Of a stretch of 64,000 nt of DNA, positions 1 through 9,932 are shown in pieces. The notes below the pieces were generated by a model. It saw only the letters and a list, made by a program, of their open reading frames with translations, had not been told where the DNA came from and ran no database searches. Both the position numbers and the translations under genes were made by a program. The DNA lies in contig JAYRYZ010000005.1 in NCBI GenBank assembly GCA_041916775.1, positions 1 through 64,000 on the forward strand. Reading direction: 5' to 3'. How positions within the stretch are numbered: the first letter of the stretch is position 1; every line of letters begins with the position of its first letter. The DNA is from UBA2357 sp041916775. GTDB lineage: Bacteria; Pseudomonadota; Gammaproteobacteria; Burkholderiales; Rhodocyclaceae.

Positions 1-1
1 C

Positions 2-898
2 CAGTTCGACCAGGGCATGGTGCTCGACATGGCGCTCTCGGCCGACGAGCGCAAGCAGGGCTTCGGGTTGATGTGCATGGCGAAGCCGCTCTCGGAAGAA
101 CTCGTGATCGAATGGGGCACCGAGGATGCCCGGCCCAAGCTCTTCCCGCCGCGCGAGGACCAGCGCTACGTACTCACCGACCGCATCCCGCGCACCGCCA
201 GAATCATCGAGTTGCGGCTGCGTCCGGTCGGTCAGCCGATGCGCTACTGGCCCGGCCAGTACATCACGATCGGTGACGATCGCGCCGGTGCGCCGCCGCG
301 CTGCTACTCGATTGCGAACGCGCCCAGGCCGGACGGCGAGATCACACTGCAGGTCACCCGGCTCGAAGACGGTACGACGAGCCGCTGGATGCACGACCAG
401 GTGAAGATCGGTGACGTGGTGAAGATCTCGGGCCCCTACGGCACCTTCATCGGCGATCCGTCGGTGGATTCACCCGTGCTGTGCCTCGCCGCCGGCTCTG
501 GCCTCGCCCCCATCCTCTCGCTCGCAGAGGCGGCATTGCGGCGCGGATACCGCAAACCGGTGACCTTGATGTTCTCCGCGCGCGGTCGGGAGGATCTCTA
601 CGACCTGGGCTTGATGCGCTACTGGGAGACGCGGCATCGCAACTTCACCTACAAGCCGACGCTGACCGGAGAGGCGGCGGAAGGACTCCTGCACGGCCGC
701 ATCCCGGCGCTGCTGCCCGCGCAGTTCAGCAACCTGGCGACACACAGCGTGTTCGTCGCCGGCAACCCGGCCTTCGTGGCCGACTGTGTCGCCGCGGTGA
801 AGGCGCTGGGTGCGCGTGACGAGATGATCCACACCGAGGGCTATTTCGGCCAGGCCCAACCCACCACGGCACCGCAAAGCCACCTGATGCTGCTGTAG
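2..898 (+). CDS. 2Fe-2S flavin oxidoreductase (ferredoxin reductase-like), 5' end missing
   Basis: The frame is open to the left edge, so the gene begins outside the window. An in-frame ATG at 17 lies inside the ferredoxin domain and is not the real start. The first visible residues end a plant-type 2Fe-2S domain, with the last cluster cysteine in GLMCMAKP. An FAD-binding barrel follows with the R-C-Y-S flavin motif, then an NAD(P)-binding lobe with GSGLAPI and a C-terminal GYFG. Such proteins pass electrons from NAD(P)H through FAD and the iron-sulfur cluster to an oxygenase or another acceptor. The partner is not in the window, so the substrate is unknown. Confidence 0.8.
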   Translation, partial: QFDQGMVLDMALSADERKQGFGLMCMAKPLSEELVIEWGTEDARPKLFPPREDQRYVLTDRIPRTARIIELRLRPVGQPMRYWPGQYITIGDDRAGAPPRCYSIANAPRPDGEITLQVTRLEDGTTSRWMHDQVKIGDVVKISGPYGTFIGDPSVDSPVLCLAAGSGLAPILSLAEAALRRGYRKPVTLMFSARGREDLYDLGLMRYWETRHRNFTYKPTLTGEAAEGLLHGRIPALLPAQFSNLATHSVFVAGNPAFVADCVAAVKALGARDEMIHTEGYFGQAQPTTAPQSHLMLL

Positions 899-913
899 TT
901 CGGGGCTCGAGGC

Positions 914-932
914 GCGGGGTGTTGCACCCCGC
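914..932. terminator. Hairpin between convergent genes
   Basis: A perfect 8-bp stem (GCGGGGTG/CACCCCGC) with a TTG loop lies between the reductase stop and the yajQ stop. It has no T-tract, so termination is only a suggestion from its position between converging genes. Confidence 0.35.
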
Positions 933-937
933 AGCGC

Positions 938-1423
938 TCAGTCGCGGAAGTTGCCGAACTGCACCGGAAAGTCGGTGACTTCCTTCTTCACCAGCGCGAT
1001 CGCCTCCTGCAGGATGTCGCGCTTCGCGCCACTCACACGCACCGCCTCGCCCTGGATCGAGGCCTGCACCTTGAGCTTGCTGTCCTTGAGGATGCGGACG
1101 ATCTTCTTCGAGAGCTCTTGCTCGATACCGACCCGCACCTTGACCTCCTGCTTGACCTTGTTGCCACTGACCTTCTGCAGGTCGCCGTAGTCCAGGCAGC
1201 GCACATCGACCGATTTCGCGGTCATCTCCGGCAGCAGGATCGCCTTCATCTGGTCGAGCTGGAAGTCGCTGTCGCCGAACAGCGTCAGCAACTTGTCGTT
1301 CTGCTCGACCCGCGCGTCCGTACCCTTGAAATCGTAGCGGTTGCCGATCTTGCGGTTGGCCACCTCGATCGCGTTCTTCAACGCGACCAGATCCACTTCG
1401 GAAGTGATGTCGAATGAAGGCAT
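938..1423 (-). CDS. yajQ: YajQ family cyclic-di-GMP-binding protein
   Basis: This 161-residue protein matches the YajQ/UPF0234 family along its full length: it opens MPSFDITSEVD, contains NRYDFKGTDA, and ends with FPVQFGNFRD. Family members bind nucleotides or RNA, and in Xanthomonas and Pseudomonas they bind cyclic-di-GMP and alter gene expression. A GAGGACAA ribosome site precedes the ATG. The gene lies downstream of ppnP on the same strand. Several predicted cyclic-di-GMP enzymes lie 8-22 kb away, but no direct link can be seen in the sequence. Confidence 0.93.
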   Translation of the reverse strand: MPSFDITSEVDLVALKNAIEVANRKIGNRYDFKGTDARVEQNDKLLTLFGDSDFQLDQMKAILLPEMTAKSVDVRCLDYGDLQKVSGNKVKQEVKVRVGIEQELSKKIVRILKDSKLKVQASIQGEAVRVSGAKRDILQEAIALVKKEVTDFPVQFGNFRD

Positions 1424-1456
1424 CGCGATTGTCCTCAGCAGTGCGGCGGGCGCGGT

Positions 1457-1780
1457 TCAGCCATAGTGGCAGATGTAGTGGAAGGGCTCGCCGCTGACCT
1501 CGATGTCGAAGCTCGAGTCGGCCGGCACGTTGAAGGACTGGCCTGCCGCGTAGCTTGCCCAATCGGCTTCACCCTTCATGCGCACGCGACACGCGCCGGC
1601 AACGCATTCCATGATCTCAGGCGCACCGGTGTTGAAGGTCAACGTGGCAGGCAGCACCACGCCGACCGACTTCTTCGTGCCATCCGCAAGCACGAAGGCG
1701 TGACTCACGCACTTGCCGTCGAAATACACGTTGGCCTTGGTGGCGAGTTCGACGCCCTGGTATTTTTCAGTGATGCTCAT
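1457..1780 (-). CDS. ppnP: Pyrimidine/purine nucleoside phosphorylase (PpnP, UPF0345)
   Basis: This small single-domain cupin of 107 residues matches PpnP (formerly YaiE/UPF0345), with YFDGKCVSHAF, GVVLPATLTFNTGAPEIMEC and a C-terminal FHYICHYG. PpnP splits many nucleosides with phosphate into base and ribose-1-phosphate. An in-frame ATG at 1813 would add eleven residues. The ATG at 1780 is preferred because a GGAAG site stands just before it and the resulting length fits the family. Confidence 0.92.
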   Translation of the reverse strand: MSITEKYQGVELATKANVYFDGKCVSHAFVLADGTKKSVGVVLPATLTFNTGAPEIMECVAGACRVRMKGEADWASYAAGQSFNVPADSSFDIEVSGEPFHYICHYG

Positions 1781-1822
1781 GTCGCTTCCGTATGCAAATT
1801 CGGCGCTCCCCACAGGACACGC

Positions 1823-2053
1823 CTACTCGATTCCCATCATCCTCTGGATGAAGCCCTTCGCGACGAAACCGATGAAACCCAGCCCGAGCGCGAGAAACAT
1901 CCAGATCGTGCCGTACTTGCCCGCCTTCGACTTGTAGGCGAGGTTGCCGATGATGAACAACATGTAGATGATCAGCGCGGTGAGCAACACCTTCAGCGAG
2001 ATGTCCTCGAACTCCGCAATGGTCAGGCCGAAGATGATCGGGTTGTTGTCCAT
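1823..2053 (-). CDS. DUF2788 family small membrane protein
   Basis: This is a 76-residue protein with two hydrophobic segments (roughly residues 20-40 and 50-70) separated by the polar run YKSKAGKYGT, the pattern of DUF2788 proteins found mainly in betaproteobacteria. The function is unknown. It starts about a dozen bases after argG on the same strand and is probably co-transcribed with it. A GTG one codon upstream (2056) is an alternative start. Confidence 0.82.
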   Translation of the reverse strand: MDNNPIIFGLTIAEFEDISLKVLLTALIIYMLFIIGNLAYKSKAGKYGTIWMFLALGLGFIGFVAKGFIQRMMGIE

Positions 2054-2065
2054 CACCGTACCCGA

Positions 2066-3295
<1,230 letters not shown>

Positions 3296-3303
3296 GGTCG
3301 TAT

Positions 3304-3330
3304 CCGTTGTTTCCGTTGTTTCCGTTGTTT
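3304..3330. repeat. Three tandem copies of a 9-bp unit in the argF-argG gap
   Basis: The unit CCGTTGTTT occurs three times in a row immediately upstream of argG. It lies in the leader on the gene strand as AAACAACGG. It could vary in copy number by slippage, and because the unit is nine bases the upstream frame would not shift. Confidence 0.85.
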
Positions 3331-3382
3331 CATTGCGGGACGCAAATCCCGGCATCCCGCGTTGCCCGATTCGCACCCGGTC

Positions 3383-4300
3383 TCAGACCTTGCCGAGCAC
3401 CAGGTATTCCATCAATGCCTTCTGCGCGTGAAGTCGGTTCTCGGCTTCGTCCCACACCACCGACTGCGGCCCGTCGATGACCTCGGCGGCGACTTCCTCG
3501 CCACGATGGGCGGGCAGGCAGTGCATGAAGATCGCCTCGGGACGCGCCTCGCGCATCATCTCGGCATCCACACACCAGTCGGCGAAGGCCTTCATGCGCG
3601 CCTCGTTCTCGGCTTCGAAACCCATCGAGGTCCACACGTCCGTCGTCACGAGATCCGCGCCGCGACAGGCCTCGAGCGGATCGGCGAACTGCTTGAAGTG
3701 ATCATCGCCATAGAGCCCGGCGCGCTCGGCCTCGACCTCGTAACCCGGCGGGGTCGACACCCGCACCTGGAAATCCAGCACCTCGGCCGCCTGCAGCCAG
3801 GTGTTGCACATATTGTTCGAATCACCGATCCAGGCCACCGTCTTGCCCTGTATCGGACCACGATGCTCGATGAAGGTGAGGATGTCGGCCAGGATCTGGC
3901 AGGGGTGGTACTCGTTGGTCAGCCCGTTGATGACCGGCACGCGAGAGTTGGCGGCGAAGCGCTCGATGATGTCCTGCTCGAAGGTACGGATCATCACCAG
4001 GTCGCTCATGCGCGACACCACCTGCGCGGCATCTTCCACCGGCTCCCCGCGCCCAAGTTGCGAGTCGCGCGTGTTCAGGTAGATCGCCGAACCACCCAAC
4101 TGGTGCATGCCCGCCTCGAAGGACAGGCGCGTGCGCGTGCTGGCCTTCTCGAAGATCATCACCAGCGTGCGGTCGAACATCGGGTGATAGGGCTCGTAAC
4201 GCTTGAACTTCTCCTTGATCCAGCGCGCACGCTGGAACAGGTGGTCGTAGTCCTCGCGGGAAAAGTCCTTGAACTGCAGGTAATGTCGAAGTGCACTCAT
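3383..4300 (-). CDS. argF: Ornithine carbamoyltransferase
   Basis: ArgF makes citrulline from ornithine and carbamoyl phosphate. The 305-residue sequence shows the carbamoyl-phosphate loop STRTR near residue 56, HPCQ, DVWTSMG for ornithine binding, and the catalytic HCLP. The ATG at 4300 is chosen over a GTG at 4309 because a GAGGTGAAGG ribosome site lies just upstream of it. argD stops only ten bases before, so the two are translated from one message. Confidence 0.96.
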   Translation of the reverse strand: MSALRHYLQFKDFSREDYDHLFQRARWIKEKFKRYEPYHPMFDRTLVMIFEKASTRTRLSFEAGMHQLGGSAIYLNTRDSQLGRGEPVEDAAQVVSRMSDLVMIRTFEQDIIERFAANSRVPVINGLTNEYHPCQILADILTFIEHRGPIQGKTVAWIGDSNNMCNTWLQAAEVLDFQVRVSTPPGYEVEAERAGLYGDDHFKQFADPLEACRGADLVTTDVWTSMGFEAENEARMKAFADWCVDAEMMREARPEAIFMHCLPAHRGEEVAAEVIDGPQSVVWDEAENRLHAQKALMEYLVLGKV

Positions 4301-4310
4301 CGCCTTCACC

Positions 4311-5483
4311 TCATTGTTCGAGATGCTTCCGGATCAATGGTGCCAGCTTCGCGACCAGCTGGCGGGCCTCATCCAGGGTGAACACCAGCGGCGGAAGAAG
4401 CCGTACGACCCGCTCGGCGGTGACGTTGATCAGGAGGCCGGCATCCAACGCCTTGCCGACCAGCACGCCGCTTGCGCGGTCGAGCTCGATGCCGATCATC
4501 AGGCCCCGTCCACGGATATCCACCAGGCCCTTCACACCTGCCAGCGCTTCGGCGAAGCCGTTGCGGATCGCCTCCCCGACCACGCTGGCGTTCTCCATCA
4601 GCCGGTCGTCCTCGATCGTCGCCAGTGTCTCCAGCGCCGCCGCGCAGGCGAGCGGGTTGCCGCCAAAGGTGGAGCCGTGGTTGCCCGGCCCGAAGAGCCC
4701 GGCAGCAAGCCCGGAGGTCAGGCACGCACCGATTGGCACACCGGACCCCAACCCCTTGGCGAGGGTCATCACATCGGGGCGCACGCCCGCCTGCTGGAAC
4801 CCGAACCAGTGCCCGGTACGACCCACGCCGCACTGCACCTCGTCGCAGATCATCAGCCAGTCGTTGTCGTCGCAGACCTCACGCAACTCACGCTGGAAAC
4901 GGTCGTCGGCGATGTTGATGCCGCCCTCGCCCTGGATCATCTCCAGCATCACCGCGACCACGCTCTGGTTGTGCGCGGCGATCTGGCGGATCGCGTTGAT
5001 GTCCTTGTAAGGCACGCGCACAAAGCCCGACACCAGCGGCTCGAAGCCGGCCTGTGCCTTGCGGTTGCCGGTGGCCGACAGGGTCGCCATGGTGCGGCCG
5101 TGGAAGGCGCTCTCCATGACGATGATGGTCGGCACCTCGATGCCTTTCTTGTGGCCGAAGTAGCGCGCGAGCTTGATCGCGGCCTCGTTGGCCTCGCAGC
5201 CCGAGTTGCAGAAGAACACCTCTTCCATGCCGGAGAGGCTCGCGAGGCGGTCGGACAACTCTTCCTGCAAGGGGATGCGATAGAGGTTCGACGTGTGCAG
5301 AACACATGCCGCCTGCTCCGCAATCGCACGCACGAGGCGTGGGTGATTGTGGCCGAGCGTGGATACCGCAATGCCCGACAGGGCATCGAGATAGCGCTTT
5401 CCATTCTCGTCGAAGAGCCAGGCACCTTCACCGTGCGTAAACGCCACCGCCTGCCTGGCATAGGTATTCATGAGATGCGACAT
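4311..5483 (-). CDS. argD: Acetylornithine/succinyldiaminopimelate aminotransferase
   Basis: This class III PLP aminotransferase of 390 residues converts N-acetylglutamate semialdehyde to N-acetylornithine. Visible signatures are NSGCEANEAAIKLAR, SAFHGRT, the CDEVQCGVGRTG cofactor aspartate region and the PLP lysine in TLAKGLGSG. The ATG at 5483 follows a GAGGG ribosome site; further in-frame codons upstream have no homology, and an ATG at 5471 lacks a site. It is the first gene of the argD-argF-argG operon. It may also act in lysine synthesis, as ArgD enzymes often do. Confidence 0.94.
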   Translation of the reverse strand: MSHLMNTYARQAVAFTHGEGAWLFDENGKRYLDALSGIAVSTLGHNHPRLVRAIAEQAACVLHTSNLYRIPLQEELSDRLASLSGMEEVFFCNSGCEANEAAIKLARYFGHKKGIEVPTIIVMESAFHGRTMATLSATGNRKAQAGFEPLVSGFVRVPYKDINAIRQIAAHNQSVVAVMLEMIQGEGGINIADDRFQRELREVCDDNDWLMICDEVQCGVGRTGHWFGFQQAGVRPDVMTLAKGLGSGVPIGACLTSGLAAGLFGPGNHGSTFGGNPLACAAALETLATIEDDRLMENASVVGEAIRNGFAEALAGVKGLVDIRGRGLMIGIELDRASGVLVGKALDAGLLINVTAERVVRLLPPLVFTLDEARQLVAKLAPLIRKHLEQ

Positions 5484-5655
5484 CCACAGCCCTCGTACGC
5501 AATCACCTAGAAACGCACACGGCGGCATGGCGCCGCCGTGTAATGCAAGCTCGCGATTTTAAGTGAAAAGGCAGACCATGTGTCGACATGCAAGGGTTTC
5601 CTCCGTCGCGCCGGGCATGGACCTGCCGCAGCGCACAAGAGAAAGGTTCCATTTC

Positions 5656-5664
5656 TGCTAGAAT
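5656..5664 (+). promoter_or_regulatory. Probable extended -10 element upstream of the DUF3579 gene
   Basis: TGCTAGAAT has an extended -10 form (TGN plus TAGAAT) about 60 bp before the ATG at 5725. No good -35 is visible, which is usual for extended -10 promoters. This is pattern-based only. Confidence 0.4.
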
Positions 5665-5724
5665 CCGCCGGCTTCGCGGCCAAACGGCGCACCTCTGACA
5701 GCCCTCCTTTCGATAGCGTGATAC

Positions 5725-6021
5725 ATGAAGAACAGGATTGAGAACTTTGTCATCATCGGTGTCACCCGCGACGGCAAGAAGTTCAGGCCGAGCGACTGGG
5801 CGGATCGTCTGTGCGGGATCATGTCTGCGTTCGGTGCGGATCACCGCATGACCTACTCCCCATACGTCCGCCCCGGCTGCAACCTCTCGGGCGACAAGAC
5901 GGTACTTGTCGACGCAAGGCTCTACGACGTCGAACCGCTGGCCTACAAATTCATGATCAACTTCGCCAACGACAACAACCTCCAGATGGAGACACTGAGC
6001 GACGACGAGGCCCAGGCCTGA
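5725..6021 (+). CDS. DUF3579 domain-containing protein
   Basis: This 98-residue soluble protein matches DUF3579, a small betaproteobacterial family of unknown role, with the characteristic RPSDWADRLCG and YSPYVRPG segments. It stands divergent from argD. In my recollection these genes often neighbour arginine genes, which fits here but does not reveal a function. A strong hairpin lies after the stop. Confidence 0.85.
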   Translation: MKNRIENFVIIGVTRDGKKFRPSDWADRLCGIMSAFGADHRMTYSPYVRPGCNLSGDKTVLVDARLYDVEPLAYKFMINFANDNNLQMETLSDDEAQA

Positions 6022-6076
6022 TCGCTTGCTCGGAACCTGCACCCGTCTGGGTATCCTGCTGCCTTTGGCATAAAGA

Positions 6077-6103
6077 CAATGCCCGCCATCAGGGCGGGCA
6101 TTG
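6077..6103. terminator. Terminator hairpin between convergent genes
   Basis: A perfect 11-bp stem (CAATGCCCGCC/GGCGGGCATTG) with a 5-base loop lies between the DUF3579 gene and the IPTL-CTERM gene, which converge. On the minus strand it is followed by TCTTTA, on the plus strand by no T-tract. It probably stops transcription from at least one side. Confidence 0.65.
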
Positions 6104-6145
6104 CAACAAGTACGACTCAGTCAGCGCCGACTGGCACCCATGCCA

Positions 6146-7186
6146 TCAATCGATCCGACGGCGCATCGTCACCATCGCACCCAGCGCCATCAACGAGGCC
6201 ATGATGATCATGCCCCATTCGGTGAGCGTGGGAATCGGCTGCGCGCCCGCCTGCGGCGCAAAGAGGCCACCCGGGTCGGTGATGACACTGTTCTCGGCCC
6301 AATCGGCATCGCCCAGAGCACCATCCGTCAACGGTAGCGTCACCGTGCCGGCCTGATTGTCGATCACCGCCGCCTCGAACACGTACCACTCCGACGAGCC
6401 ACCGTTGGTTTGCGGGCCGTACTTCCAGTACTGCGCACCTGCGGGGATCGGGCCGCCGAAGTCGATGGTCACCGTTGCCTGCGAGCCGGACGTACCCAGA
6501 ATGAGCCTGAACGTAAAAAGCTCACCCAACGCCTGCAAGTTACCCGTCGGCGCACCGACGACCAGACTGGCGTTCTGCGCTTCCGCCAGTGTCAGGAAGC
6601 CGCGCGTCTCTTCAGGTCCAGTGCCCACGGGCGCAAAGACCCATCCGCCTGTGCCTGTCACCGATCCAGTCAAGGAGCCATCCGTGATCTCTGTCAGCGG
6701 CGGGGCACACTCCGGCCCGGATACACGTGTAACTGTCGGCACAGCACCCGCGGACGCTGGCCAAGGATTCCATGGCACATTTTGATTGGTAACCCACCAA
6801 CCCGGATCTCCGGTGTTCGGATTGACGTTGTTCACTTGCCATCCGGTCGTAGGCGGCGCCGTCGCTCCGCAGGTTGCCGGGGCCGAGTAGAGGTAAGAGC
6901 CTGAGTACTCATAGAGATACCAAGTGTCGGTACTCTCGTAATAAATGAGGTCCTTGATGGCAATAGGAGAGTTTCCGCCAAGAGCTGCGCAGCCGTCGGA
7001 TGACACACACGAACCGTAGGAAAAACCGCTGAATGAATCCTCAAAAGTGTATGTGCCGTTGAATCCAGCCAACCCTGCACCGGAAACGGTGTAAACCCAA
7101 GGCTCCGGCTGCGCACTTGCCATGTTCGCAGCCGAAAGCCAGAGCGCCACGCCTATGCACTTGAAAGCGAGTCGTTTATGAACCAT
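6146..7186 (-). CDS. Exported choice-anchor U / IPTL-CTERM sorting-signal protein
   Basis: This 346-residue protein starts with a signal peptide (MVHKRLAFKCIGVALWLSAANMASA, cleavage before QPEP). A Gly/Ser/Trp-rich region follows, then a choice-anchor U-type segment containing FTFRLILGTSGSQATVTIDF and YWKYGP. It ends with the IPTLTEWG motif, a hydrophobic helix and RRR, the IPTL-CTERM sorting tail that targets proteins to envelope processing. The ATG at 7186 follows a GGGATGG ribosome site; upstream codons are not signal-like. The ligand or function is unknown. The gene stands alone and looks less GC-rich than its surroundings, suggesting acquisition. Confidence 0.85.
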   Translation of the reverse strand: MVHKRLAFKCIGVALWLSAANMASAQPEPWVYTVSGAGLAGFNGTYTFEDSFSGFSYGSCVSSDGCAALGGNSPIAIKDLIYYESTDTWYLYEYSGSYLYSAPATCGATAPPTTGWQVNNVNPNTGDPGWWVTNQNVPWNPWPASAGAVPTVTRVSGPECAPPLTEITDGSLTGSVTGTGGWVFAPVGTGPEETRGFLTLAEAQNASLVVGAPTGNLQALGELFTFRLILGTSGSQATVTIDFGGPIPAGAQYWKYGPQTNGGSSEWYVFEAAVIDNQAGTVTLPLTDGALGDADWAENSVITDPGGLFAPQAGAQPIPTLTEWGMIIMASLMALGAMVTMRRRID

Positions 7187-7519
7187 TTTTCCATCCCTAA
7201 AGTTTGGGAACTGATCTGCTATCGAATGAAAGCCGAGTGTCTGCAAATTCCTTCGATGGCTAGGCCAGCTCGTGGAAAGCCTTCTACTCCCAAGGCTGAA
7301 TTCGTCATGACATCACCACTCGCATGCTCAATTCCGTAACGGGTGAGCAGCGACGAACGCGCCGGAACGGCGATGCGGGCAGAGAAGACCCTTGCAGCGC
7401 TCGACCACTACGCAATCAGCCATTGATGGCTTATTCTCCGACAATTACGCAATCAACAAACTTTCCATTTCTTTCATTTTCAGATCATTTTCATATACTT
7501 GCTCCGAACCCTCTTTCGC
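7187..7519. other. Divergent intergenic region
   Basis: No gene is visible here. The last 80 bases are AT-rich and probably carry the promoter of the sensor kinase. A 10-bp direct repeat TACGCAATCA occurs at 7409-7418 and 7446-7455, a possible regulator site. No clear -35/-10 pair stands out. Confidence 0.4.
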
Positions 7520-9139
7520 ATGCAAGGCGCGGTGGCGATGCTGCTCGTGCTTCCATGGAGCGCTGCCGCACTCGCCGTGACGCTCACCGACACCGAGCGC
7601 GCCTATCTCTCCAAACTGGGTGGCGAGGTGTCGCTGTGCGTCGACCCTGACTGGGCGCCGTTCGAGCAGATCGACGCCGACGGGCGTCATGTCGGAATCG
7701 CGGCCGACCTGCTGGCGAAGGTGGCCGAGCGAACGGGCGTGCGTTTCCGGCTGGTGGTCACGCGTGACTGGCCGGAGAGCCTGGAGGCCTCGCGCGCCGG
7801 ACGGTGCCAGGCGCTGAGCCTGCTCAACCAGACGAGCGTGCGCGAGGCCTGGCTGGTGTTCACCCAGCCGATTCTCGTGGACGAGAACGTGCTGATCACC
7901 CGCGAGGAGCACCCCTTCATCGCCGAGCTCGGGCGTTTCGAAGGAGAGAGCATGGCCCTGCCCAAAGGCACGGCGATCGAGGAGTGGATGCGCCGCGACT
8001 ACCCCGGCATCCGCGTGATCCTCACCGATACCGAAGCAGAAGCGCTGGAGATGGTATCCGCACGTGAGGCCGACATGACCGCGCGCTCCTTGATCGTGGC
8101 GGCCCACACGATCAAGCACGAAGGGTGGTTCAACCTCAAGATCGCGGGACAGATGCCGGGGCACGGCAACGCGCTGCGCATCGGCGTGGCCAAGGATCAG
8201 CCGATGCTCCGCGACATCCTCGACAAGGGCGTGGCGAGCATCAGCCCGCTCGAACGCCAGCAGATCGTGGACCGCCACATCACGATCGCCGTGACCAAGG
8301 GCATCGACTATCGCCTGGTGGCGAATCTGGCGGGTGTGCTGGCACTAGTGATCGCGACCAGCCTGTACTGGATGCAGCGGCTGCGCAAGGCCAACGGCGC
8401 GCTGCGCGCAAGCGAGGCCGCGCTGCGTGCCGCGAAGGAAAAGGCGGATGCGATTGCCTCGGACCAGCGCCAATTCATTGCGATGATGTCGCACGAGGTC
8501 CGCACACCGCTCACGATCATCGACTCGGCCGTGCAGGTCCTGAAGCTGCATGCGCAAGGGATACCCGAACAACTGCGCGTGATCGAGCGGATCGACCGGG
8601 GCGCCCTGCGACTCGCCGACTTCTTCGCGGAGTGCCTCACCGCCGACCGGATCAACAGCGACGACTTCCGCGTCGAATGCGCCACAGTCGACGTGCCGAC
8701 CCTGCTGCGCGACGCACTCGAGCACGCGCGCTTCATACCGACCACACACGCGCTATTGGTAGATGCTCCCGCGGTGCCACCGCTTTACGCGGACCCAACG
8801 CTGCTGAGGGTGGCGCTGCAGAACCTGATCGCAAACGCGCTGCGCTACGCGCCCGAGGGCTCGACCATTACGGTCAGGGCGTACGCGGGCGTAACCGGGG
8901 TCATCTTCGCGATCGAAGACGAGGGCCCCGGCATCACAGTTGCCGAGGCCGCGCAGATCGTCAGAAAGTACCGTCGCGGGCAGGCCTCGCAGGGCAAGCC
9001 GGGCGCAGGGCTGGGGCTTGCGATCGTGCAGCGCATCGCCGAACTTCACGGAGGTGTGTTGCGGATCACGCCCGGCACCCGGGACGGTAGTGTCTTCGTG
9101 CTTGAGATCCCGCTGGGAAACCCGCAGCATGGCGACTAG
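7520..9139 (+). CDS. Sensor histidine kinase with periplasmic substrate-binding domain
   Basis: The 539-residue protein has a signal-like N-terminus, then a periplasmic SBP_bac_3-type domain (about residues 35-255; SLCVDPDWAPFE and ADMTARSLI are typical). A transmembrane helix near 272-290, a short coiled linker and a HisKA/HATPase core follow, with H325 in MMSHEVRTPL, NLIANALRY and GAGLGLAIV. This BvgS-like layout senses a small ligand directly. The start is uncertain: a TTG at 7499, the ATG at 7520 and an ATG at 7538 are all possible and none has a strong ribosome site. The stop lies just before the response regulator gene. Confidence 0.85.
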   Translation: MQGAVAMLLVLPWSAAALAVTLTDTERAYLSKLGGEVSLCVDPDWAPFEQIDADGRHVGIAADLLAKVAERTGVRFRLVVTRDWPESLEASRAGRCQALSLLNQTSVREAWLVFTQPILVDENVLITREEHPFIAELGRFEGESMALPKGTAIEEWMRRDYPGIRVILTDTEAEALEMVSAREADMTARSLIVAAHTIKHEGWFNLKIAGQMPGHGNALRIGVAKDQPMLRDILDKGVASISPLERQQIVDRHITIAVTKGIDYRLVANLAGVLALVIATSLYWMQRLRKANGALRASEAALRAAKEKADAIASDQRQFIAMMSHEVRTPLTIIDSAVQVLKLHAQGIPEQLRVIERIDRGALRLADFFAECLTADRINSDDFRVECATVDVPTLLRDALEHARFIPTTHALLVDAPAVPPLYADPTLLRVALQNLIANALRYAPEGSTITVRAYAGVTGVIFAIEDEGPGITVAEAAQIVRKYRRGQASQGKPGAGLGLAIVQRIAELHGGVLRITPGTRDGSVFVLEIPLGNPQHGD

Positions 9140-9176
9140 GCTCCACGCCGCACACAGACTCAACAACCGGATCACC

Positions 9177-9920
9177 ATGCCCGCAACAACGCCCCGCCCC
9201 ACCCGAGTCGCGCTGGTCGAAGACGAGACCGATATTCGCGAGAGTATCGAGGAATACCTTACCCTTGCCGGCTTCGCGGTGTGGGGCGTGAACAGCGCAG
9301 AGGCCTTCTACCGGCGCTTTGCGGCAGGCCCGGTGGACGTGGTGGTGCTCGACCTCGGCCTGCCGGGGGAAGACGGCTTGGCGGTTGCGCGCCTGCTGGA
9401 GGCCAACCCCGCGGTGGCGGTGGTCATCCTGAGTGCACGCGGCACGCTGGACGACCGGCTGCAAGGGTTGCGCGCCGGGGCAGACCGCTATCTGGTGAAG
9501 CCGGTGAACCTGGAGGAACTGGCTGAGAACATCCGCGCGGTGATGAAGCGGGGTGCCGTCGGCGCCGGAGCCGCGAACACGCTTTCACCGGCCGCAGCGC
9601 AGCTCGACGACCACGTGTGCTGGACACTGGACCTCACCAACTGGCAGTTGCGCGCGCCGGATCAACGCACGATGCGGCTCACTGCCCACGAGTTCGCCCT
9701 GATCCAGCGCCTGATCGCGTCCCAGGGCGAGGCGGTGCCGAAGCGCCTGCTCGCCGACGAGATCTTCGGGCCATACATCGCAAACGCCGGCGACCGACTC
9801 AACGTACTCGTCACCCGCCTGCGCAAGAAGGCGGCCACCCACTTCGGCACGCCCTTGCCCCTGAAAACGCTGCATCAGCTCGGTTACGCCTTCAACGCGC
9901 GTAGCCGCATGTCCGGCTGA
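9177..9920 (+). CDS. OmpR/PhoB-type response regulator
   Basis: The protein has a receiver domain starting TRVALVEDE, phospho-acceptor D59 in VVVLDLGLPG and the conserved lysine in VKPVN. A C-terminal winged-helix DNA-binding domain follows (LTAHEFALIQRL ... VLVTRLRKK). It follows the binding-protein-fused kinase directly and is its probable partner. An ATG at 9129, overlapping the kinase stop, is an alternative start; 9177 is preferred because the receiver begins right after it. Target genes are unknown. Confidence 0.9.
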   Translation: MPATTPRPTRVALVEDETDIRESIEEYLTLAGFAVWGVNSAEAFYRRFAAGPVDVVVLDLGLPGEDGLAVARLLEANPAVAVVILSARGTLDDRLQGLRAGADRYLVKPVNLEELAENIRAVMKRGAVGAGAANTLSPAAAQLDDHVCWTLDLTNWQLRAPDQRTMRLTAHEFALIQRLIASQGEAVPKRLLADEIFGPYIANAGDRLNVLVTRLRKKAATHFGTPLPLKTLHQLGYAFNARSRMSG

Positions 9921-9932
9921 ACGCGGCACCCC

